64,000 nucleotides of DNA from Paenibacillus piscarius (GTDB lineage: Bacteria > Bacillota > Bacilli > Paenibacillales > Paenibacillaceae), in NCBI RefSeq assembly GCF_022234545.1, contig NZ_JAIEUI010000006.1:186001-250000 (forward strand). The letters run 5' to 3'. This document shows positions 57,981 through 64,000 of the stretch, one piece after another (position 1 is the stretch's first letter; each line of letters starts with the position of its first letter). Under the pieces are notes generated by a model, which was given only the letters and a program-made list of their open reading frames with translations, was not told where the DNA came from and ran no database searches. Made by a program: the position numbers and the translations under genes.

Positions 57981-58560
57981 AGACGTTCTCCTTCTCTTCC
58001 AACGCCGCCTGCTCACTCATCCCTCTAAGCAACGAGCGGATGCTGTCCTCCTGATACTGCCGCTTGACCACCTTCTCCAGCGTGCTCTGCCAGGCGGCGA
58101 ATTCAAATCCGAGCGATTGGAGCAAGGCACCCAGCATAACGAAATTCTCATTGCGCACATTGCCTGTTTCCTTCGCGATTGCCTGGGCTTCGACAAAAGT
58201 GACGCGCCTGTACCGGCTGAAGCTGTCCTCGTATTTGCCTTTGTATATATCCTCATTCAGCTCTGCAAGATTGACGAGCATCTGCCCGTCCTGCTTCAGG
58301 AAAGTCCCCCAGCGCAGGGCTTCAATCTGATCGAATCCGACAATGTAGTCCGCAGTACCCATTTCGATCAGGGGGGAGTAAATTTTGTCACCAAAACGCA
58401 CCTGGGAGTGTACGCTTCCGCCTCTTTGTGACATTCCGTATACCTCGGAGACCTTCACGTCATACCCGAGGGCCACCAATCCGTGCGACAGAACATTGGT
58501 TACAGTAATGACACCTTTTCCGCCCACACCGGCCAAAATAATACTTGTAGCAGCTGTCAT
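57970..58560 (-). CDS. iorB: Indolepyruvate (arylpyruvate):ferredoxin oxidoreductase beta subunit
   Basis: 196 aa, the normal size for IorB. The start of the protein has the family glycine-rich motif (GVGGKGVITVTNVL, near residues 10-25), followed by EVYGMSQRGGSVHSQVRFG near 38-57, both characteristic of the gamma-type domain of 2-oxoacid:ferredoxin oxidoreductases. With IorA it converts aromatic 2-oxo acids and CoA to arylacetyl-CoA, CO2 and reduced ferredoxin in the cytoplasm. I prefer ATG 58560 (TAAGGAGG about 12 nt upstream, at the end of iorA); ATG 58590 would overlap iorA. Its stop overlaps the start of PKS protein A by 11 nt, indicating translational coupling with the PKS. Confidence 0.9.
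   Translation of the reverse strand: MTAATSIILAGVGGKGVITVTNVLSHGLVALGYDVKVSEVYGMSQRGGSVHSQVRFGDKIYSPLIEMGTADYIVGFDQIEALRWGTFLKQDGQMLVNLAELNEDIYKGKYEDSFSRYRRVTFVEAQAIAKETGNVRNENFVMLGALLQSLGFEFAAWQSTLEKVVKRQYQEDSIRSLLRGMSEQAALEEKENVYER
57988..57993 (-). promoter_or_regulatory. Ribosome binding site deciding the start of PKS protein A
   Basis: AAGGAG lies 7 nt before ATG 57980 inside the last codons of iorB. The upstream in-frame GTG at 58016 has no comparable site. Confidence 0.8.
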
Positions 58561-58567
58561 AGTCCGC

Positions 58568-60316
58568 TTAAGCCTCCTTAATGCTGTCATAGGGACAGAC
58601 CTGCTGGCAGATGCTGCAGCCCTTGCATTCTTCGGGATCAATAATAATGTTCCGCTCCACGATTTTGATGGCTGAGCATCCCAGCATGGTGCATTTCTTG
58701 CAATTCACACAGCTGACGCTGTCAATGGTGTATGTAGGTCTCGGTTCCGTTTTATGTTTGAGGAGTTCGCAAGGATGTCTGGAGATAATAACGAATGGTT
58801 CAGTGCTGAGCTTGGCTGTCTCCACACACTGCTGCGTTTCTTGGAGGTTAGTGGGGTCTACGATTCTGAGGTTATCCGGTCTGACGCCCAGTGCGAGCAC
58901 GATGTCTTCAATCCGCACAGGATCTGAAGCGCTGCCCTGCAGGGTGCGTCCGGTGCCGGGGTTCTCCTGATTGCCGGTCATAGAGGTGGAACGGTTGTCC
59001 AGGATGCAAATGACAATGGGAGTTTTATTATATACGGCGTTCACCAGACCGGTCATGCCAGAGTGAAAAAAAGTCGAGTCGCCGATGAAAGCAAATACCT
59101 TCTTGCCCATCGGCTTGAAATCCTGGGTCCGCTGCATGCCCGTTGCCATTGAGATTGAAGCACCCATACAGAGCACGGTATCGAGTGCCTTGATCGGCTC
59201 GGTGCCGCCCAGCGTGTAGCAGCCGATATCTCCTGCTGCAATGATATCCTTATGCTTCCTGACTGCGCTGTACAATCCCAGATATCCGCAGCCTGCGCAC
59301 AGCCGGGGCGGTCTGGGCGGCACATGGACAGCCTCGTAGCAGCTGAACGCTTCCTGTGTGATGGACTGCCTGACAATCTCCGGGTTCAACTCCCCGCAGA
59401 CAGGGATAAGCTCCTTGCCGGTACAGGCAATACCGAGTGTCTTGAGCGAGGTTTCGATGAACGGTTCCCCTTCCTCCACCACATAGATTCTGTGAACCTT
59501 AGCGGCGAAAGCCCGGGCCTTCTCATCCGGGAATGGATAGCTCATGCCCAGCTTCAGCACGGATACTGAATCTCCGAATACTTCCTTGACATATTGATAG
59601 GATACTCCGCTTGTTACAATACCGATCTCCGGGGAGCTGTACTCGATTACATTTAGAGGGGAGGAATTGGAGTAGGCCTGAATACTCAGGAGATTCTCTT
59701 CAATCTCAAGATGGCGTCTTCTGGAAATGGCCGGAAGCAGCAGCCGGTCCAGCTTGTTCTTCTTGTAGGGCCTATACCTCTCTTCCACAGAGGGATCTTC
59801 CTGAAATTCAACAATTCCCTTGGAGTGGGATACACGGGTGGTTGTCCTGAACAGAACCGGTGTGTTGAAGCGCTCGCTGATCTCATAGGCTTCAAGCATC
59901 ATGTCTTTGCATTCCTGGGAGCTCGACGGCTCCAGCAGCGGAATCTTGGCATGGCTGGCATAGATACGGTTGTCCTGTTCATTCTGGGAAGAATGGATGC
60001 CCGGATCATCAGCTGATACGATAACCAGACCGGCATTTACGCCTTCATAGGTCATATTGAACAGCGGGTCTGCCGCCACGTTCAGTCCTACATGCTTCAT
60101 AGTGGTCAAGCTGCGGACTCCGGCGATACAGGCACCCGCCGCTACCTCCAGAGCTACCTTTTCGTTAGGGGCCCACTCGGCATATACGCCTTCATAGATG
60201 CTGATGCTCTCGACAATCTCAGTGCTCGGTGTCCCGGGGTACGATGAAATGATTTTACAATTTGCTTCATAAGCGCCTCTCGCAATTGCCTCATTACCCA
60301 TCATTAGAGCTTTCAT
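58568..60316 (-). CDS. iorA: Indolepyruvate (arylpyruvate):ferredoxin oxidoreductase alpha subunit
   Basis: 582 aa, full family length. The N-terminal pyrimidine-binding domain opens with GNEAIARGAYEA and SSYPGTPSTEI. A CAGCGYLG stretch lies near 335-345. The thiamine diphosphate site is GDIGCYTLGG and GDSTFFHSGM with a downstream Asn. The C-terminus is a ferredoxin domain with two [4Fe-4S] motifs, CVNCKKCTMLGC and CKGCSICQQVC (about 532-575). The enzyme decarboxylates indolepyruvate or related arylpyruvates to arylacetyl-CoA, passing electrons to ferredoxin, and is usually oxygen-sensitive. It is the first gene after the intergenic promoter region, with AGAGGA 7 nt before ATG 60316, and iorB starts 7 nt after its stop. 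Its position at the head of a PKS operon suggests starter-unit supply (inference); aromatic amino acid catabolism is the alternative. Confidence 0.93.
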   Translation of the reverse strand: MKALMMGNEAIARGAYEANCKIISSYPGTPSTEIVESISIYEGVYAEWAPNEKVALEVAAGACIAGVRSLTTMKHVGLNVAADPLFNMTYEGVNAGLVIVSADDPGIHSSQNEQDNRIYASHAKIPLLEPSSSQECKDMMLEAYEISERFNTPVLFRTTTRVSHSKGIVEFQEDPSVEERYRPYKKNKLDRLLLPAISRRRHLEIEENLLSIQAYSNSSPLNVIEYSSPEIGIVTSGVSYQYVKEVFGDSVSVLKLGMSYPFPDEKARAFAAKVHRIYVVEEGEPFIETSLKTLGIACTGKELIPVCGELNPEIVRQSITQEAFSCYEAVHVPPRPPRLCAGCGYLGLYSAVRKHKDIIAAGDIGCYTLGGTEPIKALDTVLCMGASISMATGMQRTQDFKPMGKKVFAFIGDSTFFHSGMTGLVNAVYNKTPIVICILDNRSTSMTGNQENPGTGRTLQGSASDPVRIEDIVLALGVRPDNLRIVDPTNLQETQQCVETAKLSTEPFVIISRHPCELLKHKTEPRPTYTIDSVSCVNCKKCTMLGCSAIKIVERNIIIDPEECKGCSICQQVCPYDSIKEA

Positions 60317-60380
60317 CGGATCGTCCTCTTTTCCTTTACATTCAACAGCACAAATGAGCCTTCAGACTTACAAAATACTA

Positions 60381-60395
60381 GTTAATAGAATTAAC
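60381..60395. promoter_or_regulatory. Perfect inverted repeat, operator-like
   Basis: GTTAATAGAATTAAC: 6-bp arms GTTAAT/ATTAAC around a 3-bp spacer. It lies just downstream of the predicted transcription start, where a repressor would block transcription. In AT-rich DNA such a repeat could also arise by chance. Confidence 0.4.
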
Positions 60396-60404
60396 ATTTA
60401 TAGG

Positions 60405-60434
60405 ACTATATACTTTTTAATAGGATATATCCAA
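60405..60434 (-). promoter_or_regulatory. Candidate sigma-A-type promoter of the iorAB-PKS operon
   Basis: On the minus strand TTGGAT (60434-60429) and TATAGT (60410-60405) are separated by 18 nt, about 90-120 nt before ATG 60316. The -10 matches 5 of 6, the -35 only about half. The perfect palindrome GGATATATCC (60423-60432) overlaps the -35. Other AT-rich hexamers nearby are possible, so the exact site is uncertain. Confidence 0.4.
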
Positions 60435-60524
60435 TAATATAGCGTTACTATTAATTTTGTTACTTTTTTTTAATAAATTACTGATGTTTTATTCTTTAAT
60501 CTGCTAATTTTCACAGAATTGAAA

Positions 60525-60561
60525 TATTTAAAAAGCCTGCAACCTTACATCGCAGACTTTT
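60525..60561 (-). terminator. Rho-independent terminator after the metallophosphatase gene
   Basis: Minus-strand hairpin with a 10-bp stem AAAAGTCTGC/GCAGGCTTTT (arms 60552-60561 and 60531-60540, one G-U pair), an 11-nt loop and a following T-rich stretch. It lies about 85 nt after the phosphatase stop and separates that transcript from the iorAB-PKS operon. Confidence 0.75.
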
Positions 60562-60645
60562 CAAAGCAGAACTTATATTTTTCACGGAACAAAAAAATGT
60601 CGAATCTCCACAGGTTATACCACTATATTCAGTAAGGGGATGCTC

Positions 60646-62268
60646 CTATTCCAAACCATCCCGGACAATGGACCAGTTATGATCGACCTCCGGTGTGATC
60701 GTCTGGCGCTCCCGGATGTAACGGACCAGAATATCGCGGACACTGCAATCTGACTCCCAATGCTTGACGGCGCTAACCAGTCCTGAGGCCTTCAGCAGGC
60801 TGCTGTAGCGGTAATTGTTGACGGCAAGCTGCAGCTCGTCCGTCTCGGCAAGCGGTCTGCCCCGGTAGGCCAGATGGATGATCCGCCGTCCCACCGGCTG
60901 TGAGATGTCGATCTGGTAACTGACCCCGGCGAACATATCGTAGAGGTAGCTCGGCACCTCGGGATCGGCGGCGATCAAGGTGTCTCCCGGCTGCCATTGC
61001 CGGAAGTGGGCTGCGGAAGCTTCCATATAAGCCTTGAGCTCCTTGCCGGTGACGGTAACCACATACAGCACATTGTCAAAAGGATAAATGCGGTAGACAT
61101 CGGCATACGTCAGCGGTCCCTGCTTCAGATCCGCCTTGTCGTTGAACAGGCTTGTGGCGGCAACATCCGCTCCGCTGGCCTCCAGCATGGCCCGCTGGAT
61201 CAAGGTAATGACCGCCGTATCCTGCACCCTTCCGGCCGGCAGGCCGGCCGTCTCTTCAGGCTGGAAATCAGCGGCCGCAAAGCCCAGAATACCGCTCTCT
61301 CCTTCCACCAGAGAGCCTCCACCGCCTTCGGCGATGAACCGGAGGGTCTCTTCATGGGCCCCGGCAACCAGACTGCGGAATTCCGGGTCCGGCTCCCGGC
61401 CGCTCATATCGACCACTGTAACCTCGCGGTCCACGACCCTGGTCCGGCTGCCGTCCAGCTCCAGCGTAAGGTCGAAGCGGACCACTTCCCGCCCCCGGTC
61501 CCGCGGCCCGCCAATGACAGTATTTCCGATACGCTGATTCACCGTAATATGCATATGGCCGACCAGCAGCACATCGGCTTCAGGAACAAGCTCCGCAATC
61601 CGTCCGGCGGCATCTGAGCCGCCCTCTTCATCGAATTCTGCGACCATACCCGCATGGGCGCTGATCACTATCAGGTCCGCCTTCCCTTCCGCACGGAGAG
61701 AGGCGGCAATGGCCTGCGCAGTTTCGGCCATATGGCCGAATATTAAGCCCTCAACCTTGCCTCCATCCCAGCGCGGAACGTTGGGATTCGTTAGTCCGAT
61801 GACGGCAACCCGGACTCCGTGCTGCTCAAGAATTACATACGGCTCAGCAAACGGTCTGCCTTCCGCATCCCAGACATTCGCCGCAAGCACCGGGAAGCTC
61901 AGCTCCTGCCGGATTCGCCCAATCAGGCCAAGGCCGAAGTTAAACTCATGGTTGCCCAGCGTCAGTGCCGCATAGCCCATGGCATTAAGCGCTGCCGCGA
62001 CCGGATGCCTCTCCTCCGGGCGCTTATTGTAGACATCATCAGTCAGCATATTCCCCTGGAAAATATCTCCGTTATCGATCAGCAGGATCTCCGTCCCGCT
62101 CTCTCTAAGCTCCCGGACATAAGCGGCTATTCTGGCGAGCCCGTCATTTACGGTATCAAGTCCGTCTTCGTAACGGTAGCCCCACAGATTGCCGTGCACA
62201 TCCGAGGTAGCGACAATCACGATTTTGCGCAGGTTATGGCTTGCTCCTGATTCCATCATCTCGTTCAC
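60646..62268 (-). CDS. 5'-nucleotidase / 2',3'-cyclic nucleotide phosphodiesterase family metallophosphatase
   Basis: 540 aa with the two-domain UshA-type architecture. The N-terminal metallophosphoesterase domain (about 12-320) shows the metal-binding series DVHGN, DNGDIFQG, GNHEFNFG, AHAG and GHMH. The C-terminal nucleotidase domain (about 330-520) contains NNYRYSS and YRIYPFDNVLYV. No signal peptide is visible, so it is probably cytoplasmic, acting on nucleotides or other phosphate esters. It starts 15 nt after the permease gene, so it is likely co-transcribed with the sugar transporter. The start is GTG 62268, or ATG 62259 with GAAGGGTG upstream. No functional link to the PKS is evident. 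Confidence 0.85.
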   Translation of the reverse strand: MNEMMESGASHNLRKIVIVATSDVHGNLWGYRYEDGLDTVNDGLARIAAYVRELRESGTEILLIDNGDIFQGNMLTDDVYNKRPEERHPVAAALNAMGYAALTLGNHEFNFGLGLIGRIRQELSFPVLAANVWDAEGRPFAEPYVILEQHGVRVAVIGLTNPNVPRWDGGKVEGLIFGHMAETAQAIAASLRAEGKADLIVISAHAGMVAEFDEEGGSDAAGRIAELVPEADVLLVGHMHITVNQRIGNTVIGGPRDRGREVVRFDLTLELDGSRTRVVDREVTVVDMSGREPDPEFRSLVAGAHEETLRFIAEGGGGSLVEGESGILGFAAADFQPEETAGLPAGRVQDTAVITLIQRAMLEASGADVAATSLFNDKADLKQGPLTYADVYRIYPFDNVLYVVTVTGKELKAYMEASAAHFRQWQPGDTLIAADPEVPSYLYDMFAGVSYQIDISQPVGRRIIHLAYRGRPLAETDELQLAVNNYRYSSLLKASGLVSAVKHWESDCSVRDILVRYIRERQTITPEVDHNWSIVRDGLE

Positions 62269-62283
62269 CCTTCTTCCCTATCT

Positions 62284-63111
62284 TCATTTCAGAATTGCGC
62301 CTGCAGTGAAGCTCTTCTCCATCTGGTCGCTGAACAGCACATAAGCGAGCAGAATCGGCAGTGTAGAGATCACCATCGCGGCGGCCAGCGGTCCCCAGCT
62401 AATGCTGTACTGGCCGCTGAAATTCATCAGCCCGAGCGGCAGCGTCCGCAGCGTCTCCTTCTGGATGAAGGTTGCCGCCATTAGCAGCTCATTCCACACG
62501 GCGAGGAACACGAAGATCGCAACCGAGGCAAGCGGCGGCTTCAACAGCGGCAGCACAACCTTGAAGAAGGACTTCACCACCCCGCAGCCGTCGATGAACG
62601 CAGCCTCCTCCAGCTCCTTCGGCATACTCCGCAGAAACGCGGACAGCATATAGACACCGATCGGCAGATTCACAGCGATGTACGGCAGAATGATCGACAG
62701 ACGCGAGCTGAGCAGGCCGAGATTCTTCAGGATCATGAACAGCGGGATCAGCGTAGCGTGAATCGGCACCATGACCCCCATGAGCAGAATGAACAGGATC
62801 AATCCGTTATATTTGAATCGCATCCGTGTCAGCGCGTAAGCCATCATTGAAGCGAGCAGCAGCACGCAGAAGAGGGTAATCAGCGTAACGGATACACTGT
62901 TGAAAAAGTATTGATTGACCTTGGCGCTTACCCAGGCCTCCGAGAAATTGCTAAACCGCCATTCACTGGGCAGCGCCCAGACCACTCCGCCGATAATCTC
63001 CGAATTATCCTTAAATGCACTTACCACAAGCCAGTAGAGCGGGAACAACTGGAGGACGGCAATGAGGCTCATCAGCAGATAGATGCCTGTGTTTTTGGTA
63101 CTCTTCAGCAT
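62284..63111 (-). CDS. Carbohydrate ABC transporter permease, MalG/UgpE-type
   Basis: 275 aa with about six membrane segments, starting with an N-terminal one (IYLLMSLIAVLQLFPLYWLV). It has the EAA loop contacting the ATPase, EEAAFIDGCG followed by FFKVVLPLLKP near residues 180-205. It is the second permease of a CUT1-family sugar importer. A perfect AAGGAGG is 7 nt before ATG 63111, and the partner permease ends 12 nt upstream. The substrate cannot be read from the sequence. Confidence 0.92.
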   Translation of the reverse strand: MLKSTKNTGIYLLMSLIAVLQLFPLYWLVVSAFKDNSEIIGGVVWALPSEWRFSNFSEAWVSAKVNQYFFNSVSVTLITLFCVLLLASMMAYALTRMRFKYNGLILFILLMGVMVPIHATLIPLFMILKNLGLLSSRLSIILPYIAVNLPIGVYMLSAFLRSMPKELEEAAFIDGCGVVKSFFKVVLPLLKPPLASVAIFVFLAVWNELLMAATFIQKETLRTLPLGLMNFSGQYSISWGPLAAAMVISTLPILLAYVLFSDQMEKSFTAGAILK

Positions 63112-63123
63112 GTCCGGTCCTCC

Positions 63124-64000
63124 TTAATATTCGATTTTTTCACGGGTCAGCACCTTATTCAGCGCCCAGGCGATGACCAGACACTCCAGCACCATGAACA
63201 CGGCCAGCGCGCTGCCGTAGCCGAAGTTCTGCTTCAGGAACGCTTCCTGGAACATCTTCAGGGCAATCATTGTTGTGGAATGCAGCGGCCCGCCGTTCGT
63301 CATCACATACACACTTTCAAAGGTCTTGAGCGCATAAATCACGTTCAGTACGATACAGATCCGCAGCACATCAGACAATAACGGAAGTGTGATATAACGG
63401 ACAGCCTTCCAGCCGACAGCTCCGTCCAGCTTCGCGGCCTCATAATACTGCTCCGAGATGCCCTGAATACCGGCGAACAGGATCAGCATATTATAGCCCA
63501 CGTAATGCCAGGTTGTTACGATCAGAACTGACAAGAGTGCCGTCTTCGTATCTCCAAGCCAGGCCTGGGCCCAGCTGCCCAGATGAGCAGCCTCCAGCAG
63601 CGTGTTCAGCATCCCGATGTTCGGATCGTAGATTTTGACCCACAGCAGACTGACCATCGTCGTTGACATGACCACCGGAAAAAAGTAAATATTACGGAAC
63701 CATTTGCGTCCCTTCATCTTACGGGAGACCAGCAGCGCCAGGCCGAACGAGAGCGGAAGCTGGACGAATACGCCTGTCAGCAGGAAGGCTACACTGTTCC
63801 ATACCGCCTTCCAGAAGCTTTTATCTGCAGTGAACATCTTGGTGTAATTGTCCAGACCCACGAAGGCCATCGGGTTGATTCCGTCCCACTCCTGGAAGCT
63901 GTAATACGCCGTCATGAGGATCGGCACGAAATAGAAGACGAGGAAGACAGTTAAGCCGGGTACTAGAAACAAAGCGATTAATTTCTTATCTGAGAGCGCT
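63124..64000 (-). CDS. Carbohydrate ABC transporter permease, MalF/UgpA-type, 5' end outside the window
   Basis: The reading frame stays open to the right edge (ALSDKKLIALFLVPG precedes the first membrane helix), so the true start is beyond 64000. About 292 residues are visible. Membrane segments include LFLVPGLTVFLVFYFVPI and VAFLLTGVFVQLPLSFGLAL. The EAA loop is YEAAKLDGAVGW, then RYITLPLLSD. It is the first permease of a CUT1 sugar importer; the binding protein is expected further right. Confidence 0.92.
   Translation of the reverse strand, partial: ALSDKKLIALFLVPGLTVFLVFYFVPILMTAYYSFQEWDGINPMAFVGLDNYTKMFTADKSFWKAVWNSVAFLLTGVFVQLPLSFGLALLVSRKMKGRKWFRNIYFFPVVMSTTMVSLLWVKIYDPNIGMLNTLLEAAHLGSWAQAWLGDTKTALLSVLIVTTWHYVGYNMLILFAGIQGISEQYYEAAKLDGAVGWKAVRYITLPLLSDVLRICIVLNVIYALKTFESVYVMTNGGPLHSTTMIALKMFQEAFLKQNFGYGSALAVFMVLECLVIAWALNKVLTREKIEY

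Larger units (their letters stand above)
60317..60645. other. AT-rich intergenic region (329 bp) upstream of iorA and the PKS operon
   Basis: No gene is visible. The 60645 side carries the terminator of the phosphatase gene; the 60320-60500 part is strongly AT-rich, unlike the coding DNA, and holds a candidate promoter, a perfect palindrome, an inverted repeat and two ATAGGA copies 20 bp apart (60400 and 60420, plus strand). Confidence 0.85.

Noticed and set aside
57981..58016. GTG 58016 as the start of PKS protein A
   Set aside because: It overlaps iorB by 47 nt, adds only an Arg-rich leader, and has no ribosome binding site; ATG 57980 has AAGGAG at 7 nt.
237..63381. Many plus-strand open frames of 60-500 codons opposite the PKS genes (for example 23011-24585)
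   Set aside because: All lie antisense within domain-bearing minus-strand genes, and their translations are low-complexity Arg/Ser/Pro/Gln-rich without domains. They reflect the high G+C codon pattern of the opposite strand.
1..64000. tRNA, rRNA, CRISPR arrays, insertion sequences or attachment sites
   Set aside because: None seen; internal repetition is fully explained by homologous PKS domains.

Overview
The window is almost entirely one strand (minus) of a giant trans-acyltransferase (trans-AT) modular polyketide synthase (PKS) operon. Moderately high G+C coding DNA, strong AAGGAGG-type ribosome binding sites, an AT-rich promoter region and a neighbouring carbohydrate ABC transporter suggest a Bacillales bacterium, most likely Paenibacillus. 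The organism is an inference; no ribosomal or housekeeping marker is present.

Layout in transcription order (high to low coordinates). 64000-60646: two sugar-type ABC permeases and a cytoplasmic 5'-nucleotidase-family metallophosphatase, closed by a terminator (about 60525-60561); this looks unrelated to the PKS. 60645-60317: AT-rich intergenic DNA with a candidate promoter and operator-like inverted repeats. 60316-57970: iorA and iorB, an arylpyruvate (indolepyruvate):ferredoxin oxidoreductase pair. 57980-1: eight PKS proteins (called A to H here) and the start of a ninth (I), with gaps of 0-57 nt or overlaps of 4-11 nt, so probably one transcript of at least 60 kb that runs off the left edge.

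Domains (| marks a protein break): A KS1-AT remnant-DH-KR-ACP-KS2-ACP-like-ACP | B KS3-DH-like-KR-ACP-KS4 | C DH-ACP-KR-KS5-ACP-like-ECH-ACP | D ACP-KS6 | E LD-DH-KR-ACP-KS7-DH-KR-ACP-KS8-DH-KR | F ACP-KS9-ACP-like-DH | G KR-ACP-KS10-DH-like-KR-ACP-KS11-DH-like | H KR-ACP-KS12-DH-KR-ACP-KS13-ACP-like | I ACP-alpha/beta hydrolase (partial). LD is the post-KS linker domain. All 13 KS domains keep Cys-His-His. There is no functional AT, no C-methyltransferase and no enoylreductase domain, so malonyl units must be loaded in trans by an AT encoded outside the window.

Working model (inference): IorAB turns an aromatic 2-oxo acid into an arylacetyl-CoA starter, KS1 takes it, and 13 modules build a chain with olefins (modules 1, 4, 7, 8, 9 most likely), hydroxyls (3, 10, 11 and perhaps 6, 12), unreduced beta-keto positions (2, 13) and one beta-branch at module 5 (ECH plus tandem ACPs). 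The hydrolase fused to the last ACP releases the product. Unusual features are four serine-less ACP-like domains inserted at the same place behind KS domains, a dead AT behind KS1, two protein breaks made by in-frame TAG codons with no docking helices, and a strict pairing between DH active-site variants and KR type.
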